DNA of 64,000 bases from Haplomitrium mnioides (Eukaryota > Marchantiophyta > Haplomitriopsida > Calobryales), in the NCBI GenBank assembly GCA_049999725.1, contig JBNGIS010024437.1:27580-91579 (forward strand). Direction: 5' to 3'. The translations under genes and the position numbers were made by a program. Positions 23,189 to 35,600 of this stretch are shown piece after piece. A model generated the notes under the pieces. The model ran no database searches, was not told where the DNA came from, and saw nothing but the letters and a program-made list of their open reading frames with translations. Numbering within the stretch: position 1 is the first letter of the stretch; each line of letters begins with the position of its first letter.

Positions 23189-24812
23189 AGTCATTTATGA
23201 ATATTATTGTATATTGTCTAACTATAATTATATTGTAATGTAAGATTATCATTTTATAAAGTACATGAGAATGTTATGAAGGAATTTGTTGAATTTATCT
23301 GCCACCTTGAACTTTTTAGTGTAAATCATTCCAAGTTGAATGTCATTCTATGTGAATAAAACTTGAATCTTTAAGTATTATTTTCATGTAGTTTGTAAAA
23401 TACTTTCTTATCTAAAATGTAAATATATTCTTTCCTTCTCTACTATTTGCTAGAAGAGTTTAATGTTTTAGTATCGCTAAAGTATTTTCCCAAATTGATT
23501 ACTTATCTTTTGCTTGTAAGGACTTTGATGTAAAACTAGAAACCTTCGACACGCTTTGACTTAGATGTAGAGCTTTGTACATGTTTTACTTTTTGATTCA
23601 AATCAAACAATAGAATCTTTAGCATGCCTAGAGTTTGTTGCAAAAAATAGAACCCTTAGCGCTTATATCCTCGGTTGTAGAAGTCTAAACCCTATGTAGG
23701 CATAGACTTTGATTTGCAAGTCAAAATCTTATACGTGCAAAGACTCTGCTATGGAACGTAAAACCTAGGTTGAGGATAGTCTTTGTTGCGGAGTGTTCAG
23801 ATGTTGAGCTCGGATTGCTATGCTTGCATAGACTTTGGGGTGGAGTGTTCAGATGTTGAGCTTAGATTCTTATGTGCACATAAACTTTGGGGTGGAAGTC
23901 CAAGCCTTCCACATGTTCTACTTCTCATATACCACCTTCAAGCTTCTACATGCAAAGACTATAGTGTAAAACTTAGACTCAACACTGGTCAAAGACTTTG
24001 TACACTTGTTAAAGACTCTCTTGTAGAACTTGAAACCTTTGTTTAGTAGACTCTAGTTAAAAACTTGGAGATTTTTTTGTTTACACTCTTTATCAAATCT
24101 TCCTAGCTATTGTCTTTTTGATTTTGAACTATGACTCCTTTGTATATATTTTTCTTTGAATTATAAAATATTTTTAATTTCTAAACCCTCTTTTTTTTTC
24201 CCACTTTAACCTTTGCATGCATAGACTTTCAACTACAAAAAAAGCTTCTTTCTTGCTTGAACTTGATAATAGAGCTCCTAAATCCATGCAATGTTTTGTT
24301 TTGTTGGTTTTTGTGTCTATGATTCTAAACTCATTCCTTTGACTTCTATTCTGCTTGAGCATTTTCCTCATGTTTCTTATTTTATTTTCCAAAAAAATAA
24401 GTTTCAAAGAGCACTATGTCTATGCGCGCATAGAGTTTGTGCAACCAAACCTATTTCAAAATAACCTATTTTGATGTATATTTCAATTTTTGGGTATTGA
24501 AATTTAGTCAATAATAAATGTAAGTTTCTTGTAAAACCAAACCATAATTTTTATACTTTTCATCAATCTTGAGATTTCCAATATTTTCATAAAAACTAAG
24601 CGTATTTTTTGATTTTGAATAATGAAACTGATTGTTGCTCTATCATGCTCATTAAAACAGCAAAAAATGAAGCTAAAAACCTCACACACTTTTTTTTTTC
24701 AAAAATAACCTCGTTTTCTCTATTTTTAGAGCTCAAAACCACGTTTTCTGTAGTAAAAAAATATGTCTATTTTGAGTAGCCTATTTATTGTTCAAAGTAG
24801 CGGCTGTTAAAA
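23189..24812 (+). other. R2 3' flank with palindromic sites
   Basis: No gene. Contains a 52-bp tandem duplication (about 23783-23895) whose units each hold a palindrome: CTATGCTTGCATAG-like and the perfect TTATGTGCACATAA. A further perfect CTATGCGCGCATAG lies at 24420-24433. The last 300 bases before 24812 are shared with R3, R4 and R5. Confidence 0.6.
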
Positions 24813-27075
24813 CATCATTTCAAAGTCAATATGGTACTTTGAATATCTTGTTATGCTTTTTGGACTCACTAGTTTTCCTACAATATTTATGGATCTTATA
24901 AATCATATTTTTTAGATCTTATTTAAATAAGTTTGTTATTGTCTTTTTGAATGATATTCTCATTTGCCGAAAGAATCTTCAAGAACATCAACAACACTTT
25001 CATACAGTATTGAAGGCACTTCAAAACTGCAAGCTATATGTTAAGATGTCCAAATGTGAATTGGAAAAAGAGAGGTTAACTACTTGGGTCACCGTATAAG
25101 AGCATTAAGAATCCAAGTTATGGATGAGAAAGTGGAAAGCTCATAGTGATCAAACACAAATAAGGGGATTTTTTGGACTAGTCTGGTTTTATCATTGATT
25201 TGTCAAAGGTTTTGCACAAATAGGAGAACCATTGACCAACTTGTTTAAGAAAAGTCACACGTAGACATGTAGAGCTGCAAAAGAGTTGGCATTCTAAGCA
25301 TTGAAGAAATCAATTCTTCATGCTCATATTCTTAGAAGGTATGATTCTAAACGACGAATGAAAATTTTAGTGGATGCATTAGGAAAAGCTATTGGTAGAG
25401 TTTTGCAATAAGAATGGGAAGATGGTTGGTATCTTATTGCCTTTTTTTCTAGAAATTTGAATGACACTAAGCATAATTACCACATCACAAAGTGGGAAGA
25501 ATTGGCGATTGTGTTATCAACCAAACATTGGAGATACTATCTACGAAATAAGGAGTTTGACGTCAAAACCAACCATGAATCTTTGATCTATCCAGAAACC
25601 TAAAAAAAAGCTCTAAAAAAGGCAAATCTAATGGGAAAAGTAGCGACAATAATTGAATATGAAGATGGTTTATATGGAATGAAAATGCCAAATTGTAGAT
25701 GTCTTGACCTACATGCCTCAACTCAACATCTTATCAGAAATCATAATTCATCCTACTTGGTGGAATTAAATGTTGACTATAGCAAAAGAAGATGAAGAGA
25801 TCATTGTCGCACAACAAAAGAAATTGGTGAAAGACGTAGGAGGATTGATTTTCTTCCAAGACAAGGTATGGATCCTTAATAATGTTAAGCATTAATATAA
25901 GGTTTGTATGAAGCACATGATTCTACAATTAGTAGATATATTGGAAGTGAGAAGACTTTGGACAATCTTTGATGAGTTTATTATTGGCCTAAGTTGCATC
26001 AAGATGTGGAGGCATATGTTCAAAGTTGTTTAGCTTGTCAACAAAACAAAACAACTAATATTAAATGTGGTGGCTCATTACAGCTATTGCTTATCTCCAA
26101 TCCACGATGAGAACATGTGAGTATGGATATTGTGTGTAGGCTACCAAGTACTTCTACGAGTTATGATGCTATTGTTGTTTTTATGGACAAACGTAGCAAA
26201 ACGATTCATGTTCGACCAACTACCAAAACAATGACAACATATGGGTCAGCACAAATTTATTTTAAAGTATCCTACTCTCAGTATGGTATCTCTAAAGTTA
26301 TTATTTTTGGTGCACAATATTTAGTCTTCTCAAAACCAAGCTATGTCTATTGCTTATTACCTTGATTCGGATGGTCAAACTGAATGAATCAACCATGCTA
26401 TTGAAGATATGTTGCGAGCTTTTACTTTGAAAGAACAGGAAGAGTGGGATTGGTTGTTACCTCTTGTGAAGTTCTCTTACAATAATTCTATCAATAGCTC
26501 CTCACAAACCACACTTTTCTTTTTGATGTATGGTGAGCATCCAACCACTCTATCTAGTCTTCAATTTGCATCGACCTCTAAGAGTCCAACCGCCGATGAT
26601 TTCCTCCATTTTTTACACCATGGCATCCAATATGCCAAGAAAAAACTTGAAGTTTCTCATAATCATCAAAACAATATGCTGATATTCATCATCATGAAGT
26701 GACCTTTGCTATAGGTACCAAGTATGGCTTTCTACTACCAATCTTCCTTTGATTTGCTCTTGTAAGCTCTATAATCACATTATTGGTCTATTTTCTATTC
26801 TTGCTCATATCAATGAAGTGGCTTATGAGCTAGTTTTACCTTCTCTCATAAAGATTCATCCAATTTTTCATGTCTCTTTATTACTAGCTTTTGTACCTCG
26901 CTCTACCACTTTCACTTGCTCCCAAGAACCCTCTCTACTACGTAAGCTTATTGATGGTCATGAGGAATTTGAAGTGAAACAACTCTTGAAGAAACACACA
27001 CATCGTCAACGCCATCGTAAGATTGTGGAATATTTGGTTCGTTGGAAATGCTACCCCTTTTATGAAGTTACTTAG
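24813..27075 (+). pseudogene. Gypsy C reverse transcriptase-RNase H-integrase-chromodomain
   Basis: Starts in reverse transcriptase (KTSFQSQYGT, then LDSL in place of FGLT). It shows VIVFLNDILICRKN, where the first Asp of the DD box reads Asn. RNase H follows with ILVDALGKAIGRVL and HYHITKWEELAIVLSTKHWRYYL. The integrase zinc region reads SCLACQQNKTTN, and the core VSMDIVCRLPSTSTSYDAIVVFMDKRSK (26117 on). The C-terminus has IHPIFHVSLLLAFVP and a chromodomain EYLVRWKCYPFYEVT (27020-27075). Stops are common. It has lower similarity to A, B and E, so it is another gypsy family. Confidence 0.85.
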
Positions 27076-27175
27076 AAGCCATTAGTGAATTTGGCCAATA
27101 CATCCGCACTTGTTCATTTTTTTTAGAGCTCTCTTACTTACAACAAGAACGTTGCCTATTAAAATAGGCAAGAAT

Positions 27176-27770
27176 TGTAACGATTACTAATTTTAATAAA
27201 CAATAGCTAAAAATAAAGTAATATATAGTGTCAACTATATCTAAAAAGCTATTACTAAGTTAGAGTTTCAAAAATGGGTTGCCATTATAGAGAGAATGGC
27301 ATGTAGCAAGAGAAGAAAAAATCAACGAGTTAAAATGAAAGAGGAAGTCTATATAGACTGCTTTAAAACATGATAAAGACATGTGATGAAAAGAGGATTA
27401 AAGCAAATATATGGCTCTACAGATAATAACATGTGGTAGAAAGAGAATTAAAGAGATAGAAGGCTCTAAAGATAAGAACATGTGGAAAAAGGAGAACTAA
27501 AGAGAGATGGAAGGCTATAAAGATAAGAACACATGGAAAAAGGAGACTAAAAGTAAAAGGTAGCCTAATCAGTGTGATAAAGAAAATGATAGTCTAATTA
27601 GAAGAGGATAGAAAAGGAACTAACGGAGCTCCTCCACCTATGTAAGCAAAATGTTTTCTACTTAGTACTGTATAAAGAAAAGAGAGTGTCTTGTTAGGCA
27701 TCTCTTACCTTGTGGGTTTTTGAAGATCTTTGTGCACTTCTCTCATGCTAACTTGTATGTGTATTGTGAG
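27176..27770 (+). repeat. Gypsy C 3' LTR with 50-bp internal repeats
   Basis: Begins TGTAACGATTAC about 100 bases after the chromodomain. It contains four imperfect units of about 50 bp (27379-27575), each with ACATGTGG-like and AAGGCTCTAAAGATAAGAAC phrases. Similarity to gypsy E starts near 27771, so the right end is uncertain. No 5' LTR is in the window. Confidence 0.6.
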
Positions 27771-29829
27771 TATGTAGTATTATATCATATTTCTACATCG
27801 CTTACAGATCTACTAAGCAAGAAGATAAAGTTTCAATGGACAAACAAAGAGAAAAAGACATTTCAGCAACTCAAAGATGCAGTCTCTTCTCATCCAACTC
27901 TACAACAATATGATCCAAAAACATATTGTATAGTTGATTTTGATGCATCTAGCTCTGCTATTAGAGTGGTATTACAACATGAATTTGAGGATAAACTTCA
28001 TCCAACTACCTTCATGTCACGTCGATTAAATGCATCAAAGAGAAACTATTCTCCAAGGTATGGAGAGGAGCTAGCTATGGTTTATGCTACCAAAGCTTAT
28101 AGACACTATGTCTTGGGGAAAATTGTACTTATGCCTAGTGATTACAAGCCCTTGCTGCAACCAATTCACTTGGAAAATATGGCAAGTTGTCATCATCAAT
28201 AGGAAGATCAACTGCAATTATTTGATGCCAAGTTGGACTATAAGCCATGAAGGCTTTACACTATTTCAGATGCTTTGTCATGATAACAAGATCATCGACC
28301 AAATACAATGAAGGTAGCAAATGTTAGCATATTACATCTTGATGAAGTAACAAGTAAAGGTTTTTGACAAAAACTACAAGAAGATACCTTCTTTAATCTT
28401 GTTCAATCATGTCTTGCGGTCATTGATAGTGAGCATCATACCTCTTTGATTTGAGATGGTATTCTCTATCGAGATAATCAAATATATGTTTCATAAGATT
28501 ATGTGCTTTGAATGTCTTGTTTATAAGAAGTACATGACATTCGAATCTATGAGTATCTTGGAGTAGAGTATGGAATTGCTTCAACGCACTTAGTGGTGGC
28601 CAAATCTAGCTCGAGATATTTGTGTGTTTTTTTTGCTCTTGTGAAAATTGTCAACAAAACAAGGCTTCAAATCAAAATCTAGCTAGACTTCTTCAGCTAC
28701 TACCGATTCCTATGGCCAATTGGGAACATGTAAGTTTGGATCTTGTTACTTCACTCCCATTGTGGGTTTACAACTTTGTGGTGTTTGTAGACAAAATCAA
28801 CAAAGAGATTCATTTATCACTGATGGTGGATACAATGGATGCTCCGTAATTGGCCAAAATTTACTTTGATATAGTCTTCTACTATTATGGAATACCCAAG
28901 GTGTTAATATCTAATAGAGATCCACAGTTCACTAGGAAGTTTTGGCAAGAGTTGTTCACACTTTCGATTGCCAAACTATCAATGTCTACGACTTTTCATC
29001 CTCAAATAGTTGGGCAAACTCAGCACACTAATCACATTGTAGAGGATATGCTTTGAGCATTTATCAACATTCATCACATATATTGGGATAATTTCTTACC
29101 GGCTGTAGAGTTTTCTTACATGCACTCCAAACAAGAAATTACTAGATTTTTCCCTTTCTTTCTTAATTTAAGTTAACACCCTCTTTGTTCATGGTGGTTT
29201 GCTTTCTCTTTCCTCTTCCAATGTTTCAAGTGTCTCCACATTTTTGTCCCATTTATCTTCTTCTTTGCAAGATGCCTGAAACCATCTTGTTATTGCTCAA
29301 AATTGGCAAAAAATAATATGCCGATAAACATCGTCATGATTTCTCTTATGTTTTAGGTGACCAAGTTATGCTTTCTACTTATGATCTTCTTTTTTCTTTA
29401 GATACTCAAGTCCGTAAGCTATCTCTTGCTTGGATTGGTTTTTCTCAAATTCTCAAGTTATTTCTCCTCTTGCGTACAAACTTGATTTTCCACTCCATAT
29501 GAAGATTCATCATATGTTCCATGTCTCTAAGCTGAAGTCTTTTGTTTCTTCAAATTCCTCCTTCATCTATAAATTTTGATGATCATGAGATGCATTGCAT
29601 TTTGGCAAACGAGTTCTCTAACATGGGCTACATCACTAAGTTCAATATAAAGTCTTGTGGAAAGGCTATCCACTTCATGATGCTACATGAGAGCCATGTT
29701 CTAATCTTGAAAATGCTCAAAAGGCTATTTGATTGTTTGAAACTATTGGTCATGACAAGTACATCATTGATTAGAAAGCAAAGATTATGTAGTAAACAAC
29801 TGCTACTTTGAACCTGAAACAAGCTACTC
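27771..29829 (+). pseudogene. Gypsy E: RT end, RNase H, integrase (decayed)
   Basis: Same family as gypsy B. The opening aligns with 14390. FQWTNKEKKTFQQLKDAVSSH and CIVDFDASSSAIRVVLQHEF (RNase H, 27720-28202) are followed by YATKAYRHYVLG. Integrase pieces are ENCQQNKASNQNLARLLQLLP, FVVFVDKINKEIHLS (28622-28849) and AKIYFDIVFYYYGIPKVLIS, with ISNRDPQFTRKFWQELF (28850-29056) holding the second catalytic Asp region. Chromodomain-like pieces occur up to about 29780. Stops and shifts are frequent. The 3' end is cut by R5. Confidence 0.85.
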
Positions 29830-30296
29830 AAAAAAGAAAAAAAAACCATTTCTGGAAAAAAAAAATGCTATTTTCAAGCTCAAAAAACAAATACAATGAG
29901 GTTTTTTTTTAAAAGAAAAAAACTGCATGAATTTTTGAACTTCATTTTTTGTCATTTTAACAAGCTTGATATAGCAAGAATCAATTTCATTATGCAAAGT
30001 TGAATGATACTCTTAGCTTTAATGAAAATATTTGAAATCTCAAAATCGATGAAAAGTATAAGAATTATGGTATGTTTTCACAAAAAAACTTGCAATTTTC
30101 ATTNNNNNNNNNNNNNNNNNNNNNNNNNNNNNNNNNNNNNNNNNNNNNNNNNNNNNNNNNNNNNNNNNNNNNNNNNNNNNNNNNNNNNNNNNNNNNNNNN
30201 NNNGATGAAAAGTATAAGAATTATGGTATGTTTTCACAAAAAAAACTTGCAATTTTCATTGATTACATTTGAAAGCCAAAAAAGTTGAAACATATG
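29830..30296 (-). repeat. R5: terminal fragment of element R
   Basis: Reverse-complement similarity to 24480-24740 in R2 and 47530-47780 in R3, including CTTATACTTTTCATCGATTT (20 bases) and the run near the terminus. The 100-base gap at 30104-30203 lies inside it. The 55 bases on both sides of the gap are almost the same (30048-30103 and 30204-30260), so the gap probably hides no real sequence. Confidence 0.65.
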
Positions 30297-30299
30297 CTA

Positions 30300-30600
30300 G
30301 ATGTCATACCATTTCATATAGATTTTTATTTTTAGGCATTTTGAGTATTTTTTCTTTTTGTGTCTTAGTATATAAGGCCGGCCATATACTCTCATCGAAA
30401 GGTTATCTTTCGATGTCTTCATTTTGTTTATGAACCAAGGGGAGAGCTGAGGTATTGCAGCTCTTGGAGAAGCGTGGTATCTTTGTGAGCAAAGGCGCAT
30501 TGGTTCTGATATCGGAAGATCAACACTTTGGAATTTCTTCAAGAAGGCATCACTCAAAGAAAAGTACATCAAAAGATCTTATATTTCTTTGTGGAGCGTC
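30300..30600 (+). repeat. LTR-like start of element G
   Basis: Shared with 49722-49905 downstream of the integrase and PHD remnant. Common blocks are the TATA box TATATAAGG (30369-30377; 49787-49795), GAGAAGCGTGG.. and AACACTTTGGAATTTC. A perfect 9-bp stem with a 5-base loop (CATCGAAAG / CTTTCGATG) lies at 30393-30415, and an AGAGCTG...CAGCTCT pair follows. The left end of the LTR is lost at R5. Confidence 0.6.
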
Positions 30601-33600
30601 CATGGTATCTTGGATTGCAAGTGAGAAATTGGATCTGAAGTTTTGATAGCATCCGTGGCATCTTGGAGTGCTTAAGATTTGTGGAAGAAAGTGTACTGGC
30701 GATTGCTGGTCTGTGAAGAAACTGAAGAAAAAACGGTTGCAGAATCGGTTGCAGAATTTCCGGTGTGTCATGTTGCTGCAATAGACCTCAAGATATCTTT
30801 GGGGCAAAAATCTAGTTGTTGGAAGGTGTGGCTTGAGCATAGAAGAAATCATGAGTGATCTTGCATTTAAGAAACTTTTACAAATTTCTTCTACAAATTG
30901 TTGTGTTGTTTGTTTGCTAGTTTGTGATTTTTGTGCAAGAAAATTCTTCAACATTCAACAACTTGGTTTCTTGTTCNNNNNNNNNNNNNNNNNNNNNNNN
31001 NNNNNNNNNNNNNNNNNNNNNNNNNNNNNNNNNNNNNNNNNNNNNNNNNNNNNNNNNNNNNNNNNNNNNNNNNNNNNNNNNNNNNNNNNNNNNNNNNNNN
31101 NNNNNNNNNNNNNNNNNNNNNNNNNNNNNNNNNNNNNNNNNNNNNNNNNNNNNNNNNNNNNNNNNNNNNNNNNNNNNNNNNNNNNNNNNNNNNNNNNNNN
31201 NNNNNNNNNNNNNNNNNNNNNNNNNNNNNNNNNNNNNNNNNNNNNNNNNNNNNNNNNNNNNNNNNNNNNNNNNNNNNNNNNNNNNNNNNNNNNNNNNNNN
31301 NNNNNNNNNNNNNNNNNNNNNNNNNNNNNNNNNNNNNNNNNNNNNNNNNNNNNNNNNNNNNNNNNNNNNNNNNNNNAATCTACTGAAGAAGAAATCGCTA
31401 AAGGATTTCTAGGGTTTCAAGAAATTGAAGAGAACAGCGAGCTGTTATGTGGAAGGAAATTTGAGCTCTAGGGAAGAACATTTGAGGCAGAAATCGAGGA
31501 TGTTTGTGTTGTTCCTTGATCGAAGACGAATTGCAGGTGGAAGATACACTGTTCGCTAAAGAATCAAAGTAGAACTTGAAGAGGTCTGCTAGTCGATTCG
31601 AGTTTGCTGCTTCAAAAATCGCAGTAGATATCAAAGGAACCCTGTTCATTGGTGAAGAAGATTCTTTGAGGAGGGTTTTCTTCCTTTGCTGAGTAGACTT
31701 GTCTTCAAACATGCCGTTGAGTAGCAAATTTGACTTTGCCTGAATTTTGCCAAATAGTTGTTGCATAATTGAATCATCAAGGGATTCATAGAGATTTCAT
31801 TTGAGGATTTGGGAAGCAATCCCGTTGTTCAGAAATTGGCAGAAAACGTTAGGATTTTGTCAAGAAGCAAATTGTGAAGTTGTGAATTGCAACAATATGG
31901 TTCAAGGTTGTTTATTGAAATTATGGGGTTGAGCTCCAAGTTTTGAGAAAAGTTTTTGTCGAGCAAAATGTCACCTATTTTGTTGCTGCATAAGAGAACT
32001 GCAGAGCAAAATTGCACAGGCCTCATTAATAGAAACCGAGCAATATGGTCTTGATTTCTGGTGTGCAGCAAAGGTAGCATCGAATAAGCAACTTTTGGGA
32101 TTTTTCCAACTTTCCTTGTTGGAGGTCTTGCTTGAGGAGAAATTTGTTGAGCTCTAGAAATGCATTGACCTTCTAGGAAATTTGTCAAAGAGCCTCACAC
32201 ATCCAATCATCAAGCACATGAGGCTCTGATTTCTGCATATAGGGCTGACTTTGTCAAATGGCCTCTTAGGGATTTCTCTTATTGAGTAGTTGCTACAAAA
32301 ATTTGCGGAAACATTGGATTTTATTTCAAGGAGGATTCTATAAAATTTTCATCAATTCACCTTGCTGCAGAATTAGATTTTTGTCAAAGAAGGATCTGCT
32401 GCTGAATTTTAACTAAGCAAACCTTGTAGGGCACATCCCTGAGTCTGTATTAGATTTTTGCATTTTCAGCAAACAAGAGAGCCAATTTGGTCAAGGGCTC
32501 TGCTTTTCTTTTGTGTTGAAAGGGGATGTAAAGGTTGGCATTCAAGCAGACATTAGGATACATCGAAGGAAGGTAGCCTCATTTTTCTGTATGCAGCATC
32601 CAACATTTCAAAATTTTGATTTATGCAGAAATTTAGTTGAAGGTCTGTAGAAATCCAACTACAAGGGTTTTTTTTTGCAGAAGCAATGCATTTGTAGGGC
32701 AGACCATTCATCTATTCATTTGCAGAGGCAGATAATTCAAGAAGAGCATGCTGTGGTGTTTCGTGAGAGACAAGATTTAGGTGGAGGCACTTTGGGTGTA
32801 GAGGTCTGCTGTGTATCTGAGATTGAAAATAGCTCACATTCTGGAACAGAAATGGACCCAGGGGAAAATTGTCCTAACATATTTGTGACCTTGCAGATAT
32901 TTTGCAAGCAGCCTTGTTGCTTGCATTTGGAGGCAAATCTAGTCTCTGATCTCTTCGTCAAAGGCAGTCATGCATGGGGATTTTTGTTCATAAAATCATT
33001 CCAAAAAACTATTTTGCCAAGTATATGAGGCTTTAATTTGTGCTGATTTCTTAGATTTTGTTGAGAAGATCTTTGCGAGTAGAGGTTGAGGAAGAGGACC
33101 TCGATCTTTGGTTTTGTTGTAGAGTATTTGGTGGAGGAATTTGCCAGAAGGGGCTCTGCATTCCTGATTCATGCTACAAAAGATGAGCAAGGTGGATCAC
33201 TCTATTTTGCAAATGGAGACCTGCATAGGAATTTGTTCCTGAGTAGTAGAGCTTCATAGACAAGCAATGAAGTGAGGTTCTATTTTGGAGTAACTAGGAG
33301 AACTTCATCAATCAGAGTGGAGCTACTAGCATTTGGTTGAGGGAGAATTTTTGTGGGCTACATCTTTCTTGTCTCTCTGTTCTTCATCAAGTAGGTAGAA
33401 GAGGGCATACATCATTGTTTTTAATAGAGCATTTCTTTCGATTGTTGCTGCATAGAGCTCACTAGAAGAAGCATGTTTCCAGCATGGAAAGTTGGAATTT
33501 TAGGAGAAAAGCTACATGAAACAAGTTGATATGCAAGAAAGAAGAGTACCCTTATAGATTTCTATTTTGTAGCAAAGGAATTCTTGCTGGCGTTAATCGT

Positions 33601-34511
33601 CTGGCATAAATTTGGTTAAACAACCAAGAAGAGGAAGAGGTGAAGCCTAAAACCTTTTGGAAAAAAAATAGGCATTTCCAAGAAAAAACTTGAACTAAGA
33701 AGGCCCAAGGAGACTGATGGAGACAAGGTTGAGTTTCCAGTTGGGTAGGTGTACCTTATATGTATTATTGGATCAGCAAGACTTTGTGAAGGGGAGAAAA
33801 ACACCAAGCTACATGTATTTGGGATAACCTTATGAGCTCTGGATCATTGTTCACAGAGAATGCTTGAAGACTGGTGCGATGGTGGTTGGAGCTGTTTTTA
33901 TAATGCTATGTTGAGAAGAAGCCATAACAGAGTATTGTCAAAGGAATTTTTTATTTTTTTTTGGCTAACAAGACAACCTTGGATTGAGCCAAAATGGCAC
34001 ATGCTTTGTTTGCAGGTGAAAGGTTCAAAATCACATGCCTTTATTGGAGTGCAAGGTAATTGAACACTAATCGAATCAAAAATAGAATTTTTAGAAAAAC
34101 AAAATAAAATAAAATATTCTGAATTAAGAGCGGCTGAACCAGACCTTCCGCTGAGCGATGCAAGGGTGGTAGGAGTTCACCACCACGCTCCCAGAGCGTA
34201 GGCTATCTAGAAGCCCAGACTTTTGCTGGAATGAAGCAAGAAAGTCCAAAAACTTGTTTGCATGAAACCGAAGATTGGTCTGCAGTGCTCAAGAGAAGAG
34301 CGACAAAATTCTGCTTTGATTTGTGAATTTTGCTCCTAGGTTGAGAAGAAGACCAATCAACTAGGATTGGAAAGCAAAGTGTATACTGTCCGGAGGAGAA
34401 GGAAGGGTCACTAGTGCTAATTTGCACATTTCAGCCGACTTGTAGGCAAGTGGTTGAGTGGCAATAGCACATTATGTTAGATGTGAGTGAGTCAATTGAG
34501 CGGATATCAAC
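30601..34511 (+). other. Long non-coding leader of element G, with gap
   Basis: About 3.9 kb, including 400 unknown bases (30977-31376), between the LTR promoter and gag. I see no gene family. The text is internally repetitive in flavour, with recurring tttgcagaaa, ggtctgc and gaggctct phrases. A short inverted repeat ACGCTC/GAGCGT flanks 34180-34200. The 117-codon frame at 32675-33028 has no recognisable feature and I do not call it. Confidence 0.45.
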
Positions 34512-35520
34512 ATGGAGCGAGGGAGTAGAAGATTGCACTACATTGTCACTCGTAGTGGCATCCAATTTCAAATTGAAGTAGGAGTGCCTCATCAGTTGGT
34601 AAGTGACCATACATCGGATGAAGAGCAAGAAACTCTTGCTAGCACTCAGGTACATTCCCCATTATCTTGGGATATGGATGAGATGTGTGGGGCCACAAAA
34701 AGGCCAAGGAGATTTTCTAATACAGTACACACCATTGATATGAATGATTTCATCCAAGAGTTTGACACTTGGTGTGATTTGCACATTGCAAAACTTTGCT
34801 CTCCTTACGTAAACCTTTCATGGCATGGAAAGGTTTGTTTCAACATTTGGAAGAGCTGCCCATAGATGATTACCATGAATTTTAGCATGCTTATTTGACT
34901 GAGATTGAGGAGTGGAGACAGAATTGGTCACCCAACTATGTCTCCATTACCTATAGTGGAAGGGCTAGTGCCCATTACCTTGCAATCCATACAACATCCT
35001 CTAGTAGCACTAGTCACAGTATTGGTGCTTTAAAGGTAGAAGAAGTTTTCAGTACACCTATTTTAGTCACTGCAGTAGAGAGTAGAAGGGTTCCGTTGTT
35101 TAACCTTGTGGTTGAGTTTTTTGAGATTCTGAAGAAGAGTTACCATGGCATGAGGATGGATAAGTTGAAGAGTCTTCAAGAGTTCCACCACAAGACTGGA
35201 TAGAGCTTGAGGGAAGCTTACACCAAGATGAGAAGGCTCAAGGAATGATAGAGGCTCAAGCTGTCCAGTTTTGGTATTCTATCCTTGATAGGGATTTGAG
35301 GAGGAGAGTGAGAGATGCCACCCTTCTTAGAGATTTTGATCCCATCCTAGCCATTGTGTCTACATTAAGCGTATTGAGCTCTACCTAGTGAAAGAGAGAG
35401 CAGTCACTGCAGGTTTTCAGAAGGAGCCACCAAAGTCTTCATCTCCAACAACATCTACATCACAACCTACACCACAAAAGGGCCAAAAGCCTAGAGGATA
35501 GTCAGGTTTATCATCTTATA
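34512..35520 (+). pseudogene. Element G gag, capsid part (decayed)
   Basis: The first frame runs MERGSRRLHYIVTRSGIQFQ and then acidic/Ser-rich sequence. The second (34895-35203) has LTEIEEWRQNW and PLFNLVVEFFEILKKSYHGM, and then LREAYTKMRRLKE. The capsid-like core VQFWYSILDRDLRRRVRDATL follows near 35260-35330. This resembles Retrotrans_gag proteins of Ty3/gypsy elements. Stops and frameshifts occur at 34863, 35200, 35250 and 35390. It would package element RNA. It lies on the same strand as the downstream G pieces at 47856-49440. Confidence 0.7.
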
Positions 35521-35600
35521 TAGGTCAACAGTCAGGTTGTTGGACCTAGAGTGGAAAACATTTCCAGAAGCTGTGTCAAGAGGCAAAGAAGCCACGAGTA

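Larger units (their letters stand above)
20518..24812 (+). mobile_element. R2: 3' part of element R (gene 1 side)
   Basis: R2 starts inside gene 1, in the exon ending ...VLESNKGN, and runs through the gene 1 core, C-terminus and 3' flank to the right end of the element at about 24812. Its last 38 bases (TTTTGAGTAGCC..., then TTCAAAG and GGCTGTT) match the right end of R3 (47815-47855). Different retroelements follow in the two places (gypsy C here, element G there). That makes this a true element terminus. Confidence 0.75.

Noticed and set aside
30833-31471. Long frames across N runs at 30977, 44581 and 54639
   Set aside because: Unknown bases cannot contain stops, so the length is artificial.
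32675-33028. 117-codon frame with several cysteines in the element G leader
   Set aside because: No conserved pattern; an overlapping frame on the other strand is open too.
34110-34210. GC-rich segment with small inverted repeats, considered as a tRNA or structured RNA
   Set aside because: No cloverleaf with T-arm GTTCRA and anticodon stem can be formed. It is probably part of the element G leader.
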